Origin: Gonapodya prolifera JEL478
Lineage: Eukaryota; Monoblepharomycota; Monoblepharidomycetes; Monoblepharidales; Gonapodyaceae
Direction of reading: 5' to 3'
DNA length: 64,000 nucleotides
Assembly: GCA_001574975.1 (NCBI GenBank)
Contig: KQ965741.1
Span: 310,001-374,000 of the forward strand
Shown here: positions 24,962-38,368 of the stretch, one piece after another
Numbering within the stretch: position 1 is the stretch's first letter
Layout: each line of letters starts with the position of its first letter
Made by a program: the position numbers and the translations under genes
Notes under the pieces: model-generated
What the model was told of the DNA's origin: nothing
The model's input: the letters and a program-made list of their open reading frames with translations, nothing else
The model's database searches: none

Positions 24962-25358
24962 ACTGTTTTGATGAGCGACACTCTCCCGGCGTTCGCCGCA
25001 CTCGCAATATATAATATATAACAACAATTGTGTTAAACAATACATCGCTAACTTCTCACAATGTTCCTATTGTGTATTTTTTACTCAAATGTTGGAGTAC
25101 GTCGGTACCAACCCCTGAAAACGACGATTGACTATTTGTCCGCTGGTCACCAGACCACGACCTCCGGAGTCGACCGAGATATCCCTGGGGCTTCCCGTCA
25201 AATGATCTGCCTCTCTCGCGAGTTCCTTCTCGACTTGTGGGTGGCAAGGCGGACTCAGATACCGGATCCCGATAGGATTTTACACTGGCGCGAAGCGCCT
25301 CTATCCGATGCAGCTCATGAGGAGGAATGAGGCTTTTATCTTCAAAGGGCGCGCACGG
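24962..25358. other. Intergenic region between DNAAF3 and the ankyrin gene
   Basis: About 400 bp, AT-rich near 25000-25060 (TATAATATATAA-like words). It probably holds the DNAAF3 promoter. A 63-codon minus-strand frame at 25056-25247 has no upstream exon that I can join and no recognisable motif. Confidence 0.4.
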
Positions 25359-27191
25359 TTAAGACCAAGACCAAGGAGCTGTGATGATGAACCCACCAAA
25401 CAGAGTGGACAGATATGGGTCTCGATATCCACGTTTGAGAGCCATATCATCCGTACTTTCGCCAGCGTCGTTCCTAATTTCACGGAGAGCTCCAAAATGG
25501 ACCAGCAACCGTACTACTTGCTCATGCTTGCGGCTCACCGCTTCATGGAGTGGTGTCCTTGTTAACGATGCAGGTTTGACGAAAACCTTTATGTCCCTGG
25601 TGAAAGAAACACGTAAACATACCAGCCATTTTCACCTCGTTCGTTCACATCAAGAAACTCGGAGTATATTGCGACAAGGTCCGCCGCACCAGCTCTTGCC
25701 GCGATATGCATAGGATTGCACCCACTTAGGATCAAAGAACCATCATCGTACTGGAGGTCATTGAGCAACTAAACGAACGCTTACGTAGGAGTCCTTTGAT
25801 TTGGGCGGGCACCCGCCTTCAAGAGAGTAATCGTCACAATTGGATCCTGTTGCACGAGGAAACAAAACTGGGATCGCTCAAAGTCCCTCGAGTCCATCCA
25901 TCGTATGATCTGGAGAAGAATATCGCAATTCATTGTTGCGGCCGCAACATCGATAGGAAAGAGATCTCGGGATCGGGCCCATTCCAAAGTGACCTCCATC
26001 GGCTCTTTCGAACGCCATTGCTTTCCAAAAGCTGGCTTCGCATTCACCATTGAAATGTCCTTGGGGAGGCACTCAAAAATGTTGGACTTCAGCGCTCGAA
26101 GAAGCTGAAACATTTCAAAAGGAAGTGGCGCCATAACGTCGGCGCCTCCTTCCAGAAGAAGATTGACAAGAGATAATCTCTCCTTCGCAACGGCAAGGTG
26201 AATAGGGGATAGGCCCAGCCATGCTTGGTTCAGATAAGCCCTCTACAACCGACACGATGTGTTAAAACATGCTGAACAAGTAACTATGGAAGACGCAGAC
26301 CTTCATCATCGCTTTCACTACGGCATCAGATCCGAGCCCTATCGCCAAAAGAAAATAAGATGGAAACGGAAAGTCGCCATCACCACTTCCGTTCCGGGTG
26401 GCGAAAATTGGGGCGTTGCAGTTCTTCAGTATTCCCTTTTCGAAAAGAGCCAGCGCAACTTGATCCAGTCCGTATGAAATAGCGCTGAGAAAGTGCTGAC
26501 TGAACTCGGGGGTTCGCTTCTTTCGCGAGTCTGTGTAGGACATATCTTCCAGAATCTGAAGCGCTTTTATGGTTTCACGGTCATGCATGTAGACTCTGAG
26601 AAGATGAGACGAGTCCGCAAAGCTTCGTTTCGTTTTCTTTTTTGAGAGGAATGCTGAAACTCGGTTCATGGTATCAACAGTGCGTTTGGAGAGGCTGTAA
26701 TCCGATCCTACACATTCCAATTAAAAAGCTCAAATAGAGGAATGGAATTATAACATTCGTGACGGAAACTCACGTCTCTTGCCCTTTAGAGCTTCTTTCG
26801 ATAGTTCTTTCATCTTCCCAGTGGTCTTAAGCTCAGCCTCTTTCTTTTGTAGAGTGAACATAATCATTCGTTGTCGCCTTGGATACATATCATACAGCTT
26901 GAAGGTCCCAAGATCCACTGTCGGGTTCTGCACTGTGTCGTCCGAGTCTTCATCACGCTTCTTGGGCAGAGGCAACGTGCTGGCAGATAGCGGATAGGAG
27001 GTTGACGTGCTTGTGCGCCGTCGTCGAGGGTCTGGAACGGGAAAGATGGCGGGAGATGGTTCCGTGGGCGAGGATCGCGATCTGAATCGCTTAGGTTTCG
27101 AGTTGGCGGCATCGAAGGTCGTAAGAGGACTGAGATTGTCTCGTGAGACAACAGACGAATCGCTGTTGGGCGCGATTTGCAGGATCTCCAT
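25359..27191 (-). CDS. Ankyrin-repeat protein, function unknown
   Basis: Starts at MEILQIAPNSDSS (27191). Residues ~1-100 are disordered and Ser/Pro/Arg-rich, followed by a basic segment DMYPRRQRMIMFTLQKKEAEL. The rest is degenerate ankyrin repeats: FLSAISYGLDQVALALFEKGI, LAIGLGSDAVVKAMMK, GLSPIHLAVAKERLSLVNLLL, DAVTITLLKAGARPN-like, GCNPMHIAARAGAADLVAIY and TPLHEAVSRKHEQVVRLLV. The last introns join by frame (donor GTAAGC near 25785, and donor GTATGT at about 25621 paired with an acceptor ending about 25597). The stop TAA is at 25361-25359, after FIITAPWSWS. About 500 residues, no membrane segment or enzyme domain. The N-terminal part resembles nothing I know; probably lineage-specific. It sits between DNAAF3 and raptor on the same strand. 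A link to the flagellum is only a guess from position. Confidence 0.75.
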
Positions 27192-27374
27192 TCGGTGTCT
27201 GTTGGAATGACGCCTTGAACGCGAGCGGTTCCGGATAACCGGCGTTATTTCATTTACCCGTACTTAGAGGAACCTTCGGGGACGGAAGAGGAGTATGCAA
27301 AAAATAGGTGATAAAAAATAAATGTAGTAAACCGCAGGACTCAAGTCTAAATTTAAAACGACGTAGACGTGACG

Positions 27375-30300
27375 CTAAACAGGTCTTATCAAACCACTCT
27401 CCGACATCCTCTCTGCCTCAGACCTCCACGTCAAAACGTGACCATCGGCACTCCCACTTGCCAGTACTAATCGGTGCGGATGCAAAGTCAATGTATGAAT
27501 GACACTTCTGAACGATCCCAAAACTCCTCCCTCATATGGACGTATCATGGAGAGGATGTGTCCTTCTAAATTCGTCATTTTGATTAATTGATTGGAGCTT
27601 GCGCTGATGCGACCGTCAAATTAGCAACTTCAGAAGTAAGCAAGGAAGGAACGCATCTTACCTCGCGATTATGGGTGCGTGATTGTGAACACTCATGGTC
27701 ACCATTTCACTCTGCTGGAACATGGAGATCGTTCGAACTGAGCTTTGTTGACGCAAATCCCATATTCGAACTTCTCCGCTGGTAGCTCCAGCCACGAGAT
27801 CTTGCGAGCCGGGTCTCAAGTGTACATTGACGATCGGTGATGAGTCATTTGGCTGCTGCAGTACCATCGCCAGACTGCAAACGTACAAAGGTATTAGCCT
27901 CCACGTTCACCATTTCACTGAGCACATTAACAAACCTGTCACGTGAGGATGATCTTCGATCATAAATCCGCACCGCCCCGTCCGTGAAACCTCCAACAAC
28001 GTGCATTCCAGATACTCTGTCACTGGTCATGCTTGTGACGGAACTGTTGGATTTTGTGGGGAAGTCCTGCAGATTAGGTGATTGATGACGTTAAATAAAG
28101 AATGTGCATCGGTTCTGTTCTTTCACCTACTTGGACACACAACTCCTTTTCCGCGTCCCACACACGGATAAACTTCACATCGCCTGCAACTAGCAAGGAC
28201 CCAGTGACCTGCTGCCAGTCGGTTATGAGACCAGTCCCGCGAGACGTCGGGAAAAGGTCTGTGAGTGCTCTCCAAGCAGACACTATTTCAATCCGCTCAG
28301 GGGATTCATAGTTCCTGTAAAGTCTCACAACACCCTCATCTGTCATGTAATATATTGAACACTCGTGAGACGACGCGGAGAGGGGCGGTAACATGTCTCG
28401 TCTCACCAGATCCCACCAGCAACAAAGCGACATCTTCCTCGTTAATAAAGCGAACGGATGTTGGCCGGCTTCCCGTCGGATTTCCGTTGGAGAAGATGTT
28501 AAGTCTCGAAGACTGCTTCCAGTCCCAAACACTGTGATCCGGTAAACATTCACATATTCATTCATTCAATTGCCGTGAAGATCAGGAAACAAACCTTATT
28601 GTGTCTTTATCATTAGCAACAACCAAGTGATCTTCAAATTGGTGAAAGCACAAAACTTTGGCGGGTTCTCCATCGTTTGCAAGGGTTGCAGATCGTTCTT
28701 CGAATTTCGTCGTACCTGTGATCGGCCGTTACTATTTTCACCTTTGTCTGTGTCAAACCATTCCTACCAGACAACTCATGCACGAGTTTAGATTCGTATA
28801 GAACACGATTATTCCGCTGTTGCCTCCAGAGGCGCTCATTGGAGCGTACGCTACCGGGATCATCAACTTCAGGGACCTGAAAGTCCATCGTCATGATTAA
28901 CTTTTGCAAGGTGATGAAACCAACAATACCTTCATCTGCGGCTCCGCAAAATATTCACAACACCAATCATAAAAGACTGACTCCAACGGTAAGCCTTCGG
29001 CTCCTCCGAAAACTGAGGAACTAGCAATCGAGATGCGACCATCCTCAGACATTGCGGAAGTGGCTGGTACGTCTTCGTACTTCTCCGCATCCGGTGACGC
29101 TGCCAAGCTCGCCACAGCATTTGCGGTCGCGACGAGGTTTGGGGAAGATCGGTTTCCGAGATGGGCAAATCGCGGTCGAATGTATCCCGCGACACCAGGG
29201 AGCGTAGGAGTGCCTTTTGGCGTTATTCTTCCGCTCTCCACCCCTACCAAAATGTTGTCCGACGAGTGCGACGTAGAGAGACCGGTAATATTGCGAAGAG
29301 AGTACGCAAACGACGCGGACCTTCGGATGTTGTTACCATTTCCTACTTTTGTGCCAAGGCTGAGAGAGGAATTCAGGTTGATGGCTAGCCCCGCGCTTGA
29401 GGGCATGGTTTTTGGTGAAGCAGTCACAGCGCGCTCGATTCCGTTCACAGATAAACTCGATGGTCCTGATGATGGCCCTCCGTTCACAGATCCTAAAGAC
29501 GGGGCGGACGTAACTGCAATGGGAGCGTCCGCTGAAGGATTGGTGTCCAGTAAGTTCGCTGTAACGAGCTGCAAATTGATGTAGTCCACAACCCTGGATG
29601 CATAGCTCGCAACCTCAGGATGCGGGTCAACCGACAGGTTTAGTAAAACCTTCCATATACAGGTGTATACGGAAACATTCCCTGCACGCGAAGCCCCATC
29701 TTGTCCGCCAGCTCGACCTGCGGCACCTCCTTGACCTCCATTGGGAACGGCAGCTCGCTTCGCTCTCCTAGGGTCTTCCGTTGAGCCACCGGTCCTCTTC
29801 TGGTCCTCGCCCAGGAGCTCAAACGCAGCGTCCACAAACTTTTTTGAGTAAAACCATACCACTTTCGAAAGACAGACCACAAGCTCTCGCCGGACAAGAG
29901 GGCTAGCGTCTGCAGTCGCTGCAAGGACGGAAATAGAAACGTTGTGCTCGATGTTGACTACATTCTCTGAGCGATCCGCATCTCCCATAAAGGCGCCAAT
30001 GGCGAACATTGCTGCAGCACGAACTTCTGGTACTACGTCCCCGAGCATTGCACATAACTTTTCGTGTACAGAGTCTTTGATCGCAGCAAATTTGGCTTCG
30101 GGAAGACGTTCCCAAAGCTTTCCAATGCATACGGCAGCCCACTGTCGAAGGAGAGGGTCCGAATCCGTCAGGTGTACAACTGCAGCACCTAAAACGTTGG
30201 CCTTCAAGCACGCTTGCTGTCCTGCTCGAAACTCGTGGCAGAAAACGGAGAGAATGAAGCAACACATGGCGCGATGCTCTGAAATATTTGGTACCGGAGG

Positions 30301-32514
30301 CATGTTCACTGACGACGCAAGAATGTTGACGAAGTACATAAATCCAGTGTCCTTGAGAAGCTCATTCTGGCAAGACGAATCAACCGCCAAAATCTTCGCC
30401 CAGATGAACACAAGAACAGGTTTTAGCTCAGCAGCAGGCGATTGGAGAAGTTTGAGAACGTAGGGGAATATGCCAACTGAAAGTGCAAGGTTTACAGACC
30501 TTCACAAGAATACTATTTATCATGTGCGAACTTGGCAAGTGCACTTCATCACACTCACCAGGGACCCAAGTCCAAAAATCGGCTCAGCAGCATGAGGGCA
30601 CGCAATCTATGTACCTGACTTAGCAGTACTTGCAAAACGATTGGAAGCTGTTCCGGAAGTCTCTTACTGATCGCGCCTTTCGCTAACCACACCTCAAATG
30701 CCGTCAGTTGCTCGGCAAAAAAGGCGCTGTGTCGGTATGTGGTAAGCGGTTGCTGGGCTGGGTCGGGTAGTGATTGTGCGGATGGTGCGGCAGAAGGAAG
30801 AGGAGTTACAGGGGTAGGCGGAGTGGCACCAGTGGTACCTGGAGCAGGAAGTTGCGTTCCTCGGGCCTCTGCGGCCGCATTAATAGCTGCAGGTACTGAG
30901 GTGGGTATACCGGGAGATACATTCGCAATTTGCAATATCTGGCTGTTGGCTTGGGCCTCTTCTGCTGCTAACAGAGCAGGGAGCTGTGACAGCACCATGT
31001 CCGCGGCCAAATCCCAGGACTGCCAGAGTGGATGTTGGTGTGTTGGAGGTAGCGCCGGGTAGGACATTGGAGTGCACTTGAAAGAACGCATGACACGCTC
31101 TGCAAGTAGGTAATTGCGGAACAGTGCAGCCACCATCAAGTCTTGACGGAAGAGTCTCTTGAACAAGTCATGCGGAAGAACGTTCCAAGCTATAGTGTCT
31201 GTGATGGCGGTGAAAATCCAATTGAGCTCTCCAAGTGGTGTTCGGCGATCGTTTAATTTTCCAGGGATCTTGTTGATCATTTCGGGAGTGATGTTGGAGA
31301 GGGGAGACTTCTGCATCACGAACCACCGGAGTGCTATCTCTATTGGCGTGGTGAGGCAACAAGTAAAAATGTCCGCGGGAAGATCAGGATTCATTGGGAG
31401 AATTTCTGTGGGACCACAAGCGGCGAGCTGGATGCAGTCGCGGAAAGGTACGTATGGAGGTGGACCGGACGCCACATTACTGGACGAACCCGGCGGAGTC
31501 CCCGGAGTTGAACCGGGCGGAAGAGATGATTGAGAGCCACCCAAGGAGGCTAGTTGGCGAAGTGCCTCTGTATCCCGTTGCTCGGCAAACCTGAGCAGGT
31601 TAAGAGTTCCGAGAGCGCATTAGGCAATCACCTATTTCACTAACGCAAATAAAAAGGTGTTCACAAATCACCTGTTGAAAGCAGTGAGAATGTTGCCCGC
31701 ATTTGAACAGTCGTACACAAAAATACATGGCGATCCAAGCCACGTTTGCAATTCATATATGGACACCGGTATGTACTGCGTGTAGTTCTTGTTGAAGACC
31801 CAGATCTCCCCGCCCTGCGTTGGTTTCGGAACACCGTGTCCATTGTAATGGAACAGGATACGTTCATCCTTTGCGTTCCGACGGAGGCCCACGCAAAGCT
31901 TCTTCGTCTCCTCCACGGAAGGGTCCAGCGACAGCTTGTATCGGGCTCGGGGCTGCCACACCTCGTATTGCTGCTGGAGATTCCGTCCTATCGTGTCCAG
32001 GGCCTTCTGAGGTGCCATGGAGAACGGATCCACCCAAGCTTCAAGTTTGGCGCACGGAGAGGTCTTCACAATGTCCGGCGGATCTATCCCGATGTTCAAG
32101 CACAGAACCAGAGCAACTGAGACGGTTTTGAGGCGCTCCCGCATTTTCCAGTCGTGGGCTGGGTGGAGCCGCGAGGGATGGTCCGGAAGGGGATTGGCGT
32201 TGGTTTCATGTCTAGTGTCGGGAAAGCGCGTGTGAGACGCGGGATGGATTCACGTCGCGGACGGGGTTACGATCGTGCGATCGTTGGTGAAGACGTTGGT
32301 CCTCCCACCCGCAGAAGGGACAAGCCCGCACTGGGCGAAGCTCCAATTGCACCAACCTTCGTTCGGAATAGTACTGGTAGAAAAACACCGCGCGGGGTTG
32401 CGCGACACCCGTCCGTCCGCCCTGCACAACTTCTTGCGCATCCTCTGGCCCCCCCGCCCGCTGATCATGCGCCCTATCCCTCCCCGAGCCGGGAACGGCT
32501 TGAGGTGCCATCAC
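27375..32514 (-). CDS. KOG1: Raptor (KOG1/Mip1), scaffold of TOR complex 1
   Basis: Raptor recruits substrates to TOR and links TORC1 to Rag GTPases on the vacuole. The RNC (caspase-like) domain is very well conserved: [97 protein letters not shown] repeats follow ([77 protein letters not shown]). Then comes a Ser-rich linker with [12 protein letters not shown] and a C-terminal WD40 propeller ending [19 protein letters not shown], stop at 27375. Versus animal raptor there is a ~70-residue Ala/Pro/Thr-rich insert before [15 protein letters not shown] (about 30720-30950). The 5' exon (32514-~32340, [10 protein letters not shown]...FFYQYYSER) is less certain. The start lies 123 bp after the Ku70 stop. 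Confidence 0.93.
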
Positions 32515-32637
32515 CCGGCGTGGTGATGGAGTGCAAAAGAGGGTCGTCCGTGGACTGGTCGGGGTTCAGCCTGTGCAGTGGAACGAGCTTGCCTTCTGCC
32601 CTGGCTTTTACAACGAATCATATATTATGCAAAATGA

Positions 32638-35600
32638 TCACGTGTCTGCCGCGAGCTGGATTTCTACTAGCGAGAGCAAATCGTCCTTTTTCCGTGGAAG
32701 TGTGCCCGTGACCCTCTTACCACGGAGATATGCCGTTAAACTGGCAACTGTCATTTTCGCGAGCTTGTGGGAGTAGACGTGAAATGACATTAGCCGGAAA
32801 TATTCAAACGCCTCACGCGCACAGAGCAAAGCTCTCACCTTGCCCTCTCTCGCCGCCTCTTCCACCTCGTCCAGACTTGCCGGAGGCTTCTGCACCCTCT
32901 TCTTTTTGGGCGTCTCTCCCTCGTCTCCGTCTTCTTCGCCCTCATCCCGCGGGACCGCCCGCTTTTTGCCCTTGGCAGGTTTGGGGGGCTCTTCTGGTGT
33001 CGGGAAGTTGCCAAGTTCTTCTGCGAGCTTCTCCTTGAACTCTCTGATCGAAGGACCCGCAGCTCGGTCGACCAGGCGGTGATTGGGGAGGGTATTGTCT
33101 GACGCACGTTTACTTCAGCATCGCGGTATGAAAACGTAAACTGCCAATACACACCTTCCATCTCGATGTTCTTAAGATCTCTGTCAAGGGCGACTGTTTC
33201 CACCATCATATAGTGTCGCTGGAGCACTGGAAGATACAGGTGTCGGCACGCACCGACACGCTCAACATCAACAGGACTTGAGGTACGCACCTGGATTGGC
33301 AAAACTCGCAGGCAAGTAGCGCTTCGTGTTAATTTTACCCAAGGCAGCACTGAGTGACCCAATTGTCCTGTCGACAACCTCCAAATCTGCGTCGACGTGG
33401 ATGTTCAGGTCGAGACCGTTGGTGTCAACTACGCCAGCGGAGGAACGAGAGTACAGGACGCAGTGCTCAGCTCACCTGGCACATACGGAAGATCAATTGT
33501 CCTAATGTCGTCCGCGAATGGCAACGGGTGAATTTGGAACCCGGCAGGGCGATCCTGGTGTCGGTCTCTGTACTCGATCTGACCGCCGCACCCGAAAAGA
33601 AAAGGCAACGTTTCGGCAATTTCAAGGTGCCTAACGGGGGAAATCCTTCCTCACCTGCGGCACCAACGCCACCAGCCTCAGTGGAGCGTTCCTCCGTGGT
33701 ACAAATGAGCATATCGCCACCATGTCCCTCTCCTTGAGCCTGTTGAGCAGCGTGGCAAACAGGGACATGCTGCCTTTAATTTCCTGTTGGTAGTCGACCG
33801 GTCGATTGGGAAAGGGTGCGAAGGGATGCGGTTAAGGGGGAGAGGAGGTGGGGGGTGGGACGGGTGGAAATGAGGGAATGGTGCAATACAGCAGCACGAG
33901 GGGGACTCACGGCCTCGTCGGGATACAGTAACATGCTATGTCGAATCGTGTTTTTCCAGTGGTACGCGCCCAGGGCGGAAGAGGATTTGAAGCCCAGAGT
34001 GCGGATACCTGGTACCAAGAGGAGGTTCCAAAACGTGCATTTAGTCAGCGCGCTGCAGAAACAGACGCCATCTCATGCTCACCAGGCTTTGACACGTCAT
34101 GGTCCTTGAAGAGTCTGATCTTGTCCATCTCTTCCTTCGTAAACACCACCCTCTTGCCGCCATACTCGTAGGCATATTTCAAAGTGCCTTCGGTCGCGAG
34201 GAGGGGTTGGTCAGTGTCCTGGTGGGAGGTTGAGCGTTATCGAGAGGTGAAGACGCTCCGTGAAAGTCCTTTGCACGTGTGTGCATGTGTTGGGACACGA
34301 CTGCTCACCATGTCATACCACGCCGTGTTCGGATGGACTTGCTTGTTCTGGAACCGGTCCACAAGGACGTGGTTGGGCCTCTTCTGCTCGACAACGAGGT
34401 TATACCTGCCCAAGACCAGACCGTTTTAATTCCACCTGAGGCACCGCGCGGTCTCGAGACAACCAACCCACCCAGCGACCGCAATCAGCACGCCCTCGGC
34501 AATCGTCCAGTCCACTCTGAACGCCGTGCGCTTGGGGAAATCTCTCTTGCGCACCTCGTCCTTCATCTGCTCGAAGCTCGTGATGGCGTCGGGGGGCTTC
34601 CAGTCACGCGGGTCTTCGTCGGGTTCGGCAAAGGTTTGGATGAGTTCCTAGACAAGGGGGGAAAGGGGGCAAAGGGAGACGGAGCGACGGGCGGGCATGA
34701 GGCGGTGTGATCCAAGCAAGTATGAGAAATGTGGTCGTGCCAACCTTCCAGAAGTCCCAGCGGAAGGATGTAGGCGGATCCCTCTCAAAGAGAAAGGGGT
34801 AGACGGTCATACCCTGGTTTTTCAAGTCCTGATATGGCATCGCGGCGGTTGGTGTGGGTAGTGTCGGTGTGAGGAACCAGCTCGTTGCTAAGGAGGAAAG
34901 ATGGTTGACGAACCTCTGCCCGCTTGATGATGACGGACCTCTGCGCAGCATCCAACGCCATGTGATCGTCCTTGGTGACGAAAAAGATGCGCCGGGTGCT
35001 AAAAGAGGCCGCAGCGCCTCTGGTGTGGTTCGGGCAGCATGGATGGGGAAGGGGGACGGGAAGGGGGGGGGGGATGGGAGGACGAGGGCATGTGAAGTTG
35101 TGTTTGTTGAGAGTTGGGTAAGCCGTAAAAACAAAAGAGGTGGCGCTCACGCTCGTGAAAACACGTCCTGCGCGGTCCAGAAGACCTCCTCCATCTTGGC
35201 GGCGTGGGAGCGGAACTCGTCGCGGAATTTGGCCGAGTCGCCTGCGGTGCAGGACCAAAAAAGGTGTCAGTGCCATTACCGTCCGACACTTGCCACTTGG
35301 CACCACTCTCTCGCTCAAGGTGGAATGAGAAACAAAGCCTCAATCCGGTCCAACCTTATCACCCCCTACCCCACCCAACATCACCACAGCCCACATCCCA
35401 GTGCCATTGACGTCACGCACGTGCCAGTTCCACCACTTTCTCGCTCCAGGTCGAGTTGGAAACAAGGCTCCAATCCTGTCCAACCACCAACCCAACATGG
35501 CGACAGCCCCGCACCTTCACCCACCTCCCGCGCTTTTCGCCATCTCCTCCATCTTGAGAATCCGCGGGGCGTCCGGGACGTCCAAGTCCGCGATTTCGAC

Positions 35601-36481
35601 GATGCCCTGGTAGTTTCGGGACAGGGCGTCGCGCGGTGGGTAGGCGGCGGGGCTTGCTGGGGTCTGCACCGGGGAAAGAGTTAGACGTGCAGCGACAAGG
35701 ACGACGATGGGGACAGGAGTGCACTGCAGGTTCGAAATCTCCCCGATGGGTGTGGTCGAGGCTGCCATTTCGTCTGTCGGTCACGACGGAGGCATCATGG
35801 ACGGTTGTGGTGCGATCCCGAGCTCGTCTCCACGACTTCACTCCGTGAATCTAGAACGTATTTGAATTTAAAGCCTCCGACGGTGAATCTCGGGATCGTG
35901 TCCACTGAGACCCTCTCGATTGGCTCTCGTCTGCGGCCTTCCTGGCCAGTGAGCTCTTCTCCACACCCCGTTCACTCCATTCCCGCTGTGTTAGCCCCGC
36001 AAACTCACCACATTAATTAAAAGCACTCCTACGACATCCGCCGGCGCCGAGACAATCTTCTGCTTCATGAGTGTGGCGGACAACCAAAGAGCCGACGAGA
36101 CCGGTGTTTCCACGTCTTTTGGGACGGGATCCGGCGCCGTGGGTGGTTGATCGGCTTGCGCGTCTGCAGATTTGGCCTTTTTCTTTTTCTTGGGTTGCGG
36201 GAGGTCGAGGTTCTCGAGCATGTTGGGTTGGCAGTCGATGACCCACAGCACGGCATCGCGCTGGCGTTCGCTCTAGCGAACAGGGTGAAGCGGGGCGTTG
36301 AGAAAGAGCGATGAGATTGCACGAGAACGAAGGATCGAACGGCAGATTGGGGCCATTGCGCGAAAGTGTTGTGTGGGCTGTCGCGCACCTTTTTGAAGTC
36401 GTCGGCGTCGTCGTCGTTGTCTCCGAAATCGTCGTCCTCGTCGTCCTGCGGGAATGCGCTGAAGGTGTCTCGCCAGCTCAT
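32638..36481 (-). CDS. KU70: Ku70 (XRCC6/YKU70), DNA-end binding subunit of the Ku heterodimer
   Basis: With Ku80 it rings broken DNA ends for non-homologous end joining and protects telomeres. Exon 1 (36481-~36392) is MSWRDTFSAFPQ followed by an Asp-rich stretch, like the acidic Ku70 N-terminus. The next exon begins SERQRDAVLWVIDCQPNMLE, the first strand of the vWA domain, and later has LMKQKIVSAPADVVGVLLI. Further exons give EIADLDVPDAPRI, RRIFFVTKDDHMA, QGMTVYPFLFERD, GRYNLVVEQKRPNHVLVDRF, GRYEYGGKRVVFTKEEMDKI and LGFKSSSALGAYHWKNTIRH (the core beta-barrel). The C-terminal SAP domain is VASLTAYLRGKRVTGTLPRK KDDLLSLVE, which separates Ku70 from Ku80. A Lys/Pro insert interrupts the vWA start (PKKKKKAKS). 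Stop at 32638. Confidence 0.92.
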
Positions 36482-38368
36482 GTCTGCGTCGAATCAATTT
36501 TGCATGCGAAGACAACAACCCCGCGCTGTGGTCCCGCGGCACCTGCGGTCACACTTTGTGCCGATTCCCAGTGAGTGTTATGATCATGCGATTATGTCTT
36601 TAAAGTTAAGAATTGCAGGCATATTTCGCATGCCGAGATGGCTTAGACTAATTGTCAACGGTAGAAGGCCCATGTGGTCGTGAGAGAGTGGTGGAGAGGT
36701 CACCAATTGGAAGAAAGGGACTTTCGACGCAAGAACACAAGAAGTCGATAATATCAGTATTGTAGTGAAGGTTGACTAGTATCACTGCAGCTCTGTTTTC
36801 AAGAAGCTACATGCGTATCGAAATACAGCTTGGCAAACCGTCAGCCACCCACTATCTGGGCGTTTCCAGGACACACCCACGAGGAGGTCGTCCGCCGAGT
36901 GTCCCATAACTACGCTAGCTACTCTATCCACCGTCTCTTCCGAAGTCCCTCGTGCTTCCATTCCAACTCCTCCCCCCCAACCATCGGTGCCGCCAATCTC
37001 GTAGATATCATGTAAACTAAATTAGAAAGAATGTTGAACCTGCTCATAACAAAAGCGAAGCACTTCCCTTGCCTGTGTTTGCATCCGTTGCCAGAGAGCT
37101 TCACGCCTCATCTGAACCCAGCCCGAATATTGAAGACAAGAACCCCGCCAGCCAGACGGGTCAGATCGTCAAGCCCTACTAGCACACGCCGGGCGTCGGA
37201 CAACTCTCCCTTTGTGATAAGTCGATTGTCCAAAAGACAGACGGCCGCACAGTCCGCCCGCGAACACGAACAAAGGCTGTGCGATACCACATCGTCCCGG
37301 CTTGTCCAAGTCGACGTGGCGAAATTTGGAGCTTCACCCCGCCGACTAGAAGATCTGAATGCCAACAACCTGAGTTGCACGGTCCGCCCTTGTTCGCCAG
37401 CACCGTACACCCAGATCAGAGAGCCACTCACGCGGCCCACACCGCCCATCTGCATGAACATGGCGCTCCCATCGGACCAAGCTCAGGGAGCGACGCATCT
37501 CGTTCCCCTTATGGTGTTCACGACGTTGCTGCTGCTGCTGCCGCCGTCGTCGAGGGGTGTCCCGACTCTCCGATGTTGTCCGATGCGGTCCCGTGATGCT
37601 CCTCTGAAGTTGTGCTCGAGATTGGAACAGTGCCACTGCAAAATCAAAATCAATGCGAGAAGTGAATTCGAAAAGACGGAATACCCACCAGCACACGACA
37701 AGGCACACAATTGCGGTATCAAATCTCAGTCATAGACATTTGCTGTCAATCGAACACCTCGTTTCGCGTGAAATCGAATCTGTCGAATCAATCGTAATTT
37801 TTATCGTTTGCCGAGTTAAAGTCGCGTCGCCCGTCGGGTTCACACACCTTGCGACATCGGAGGTCGAGGAGACGCGATGGTGCTTTAAGCGGTAGAGACT
37901 ATGGGTTCGCGTCCGTTGCTGCACATCAAATGCGTTCGAGAGTGTCGAAAGGTTGAATCGCTGGCTCATCGCGGGTAATTTTATCGCCCCTGGACCGTCC
38001 GTAGCTTCGCATTGATATCTTTGGTTCGGTAATGCAGCGTCTGTCGTAACTGCATCAAACTGAAAAGCGGGGTTGTGTTCTTCAAGCTCATCTCTGTGCA
38101 TTCTCTTAACACAGTTGTGGATACACCAAGGTCAAAATAGCAAACGGCATATTCAAAACGACGAGAACAGGTCAAAGTCGTATCCCTTCAAATAGTCAGA
38201 CTTCCTTCGAACTTCACAGCAAGAGTTTTTCACTTCGAATCATAGATGCACATTTGTAGGAGCATGGTGTCACTCGCACCGTCGGCGTCGGAGGACCCAG
38301 CGGCCTCCTCTCCGAGTGACTCTATATGAAATACAATAACCTGCGAAACAAGAACGAGGAGAGATGAC
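36482..38368. other. Long intergenic region, no confident gene
   Basis: About 1.9 kb between the Ku70 start and the ubiquitin-like/RING gene, so it must hold both promoters. Overlapping frames of 79-234 codons lie at 37031-37735 on both strands, and a GCTGCTGCTGC microsatellite is at about 37527-37550. The minus frame starting at 37722 has a signal-anchor-like stretch (SNSLLALILILQ) but no downstream exon that I can join. Nothing resembles a known family, so I leave it unassigned. Confidence 0.4.

Noticed and set aside
25056-25247. 63-codon minus-strand frame as a last exon of the ankyrin gene
   Set aside because: The ankyrin frame already ends at the TAA 25361-25359, after a complete repeat, without a donor site.
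37031-37735. 234-codon plus-strand frame upstream of the ubiquitin-like/RING gene
   Set aside because: Frames of similar length overlap on the opposite strand, composition is low-complexity (Pro/Arg/Ser), and no motif or splice support is seen.
37870-37930. tRNA-like B-box (GGGTTCGCGTCC)
   Set aside because: The match to GGTTCGANTCC is imperfect. I find no A-box and no cloverleaf pairing in the flanks.
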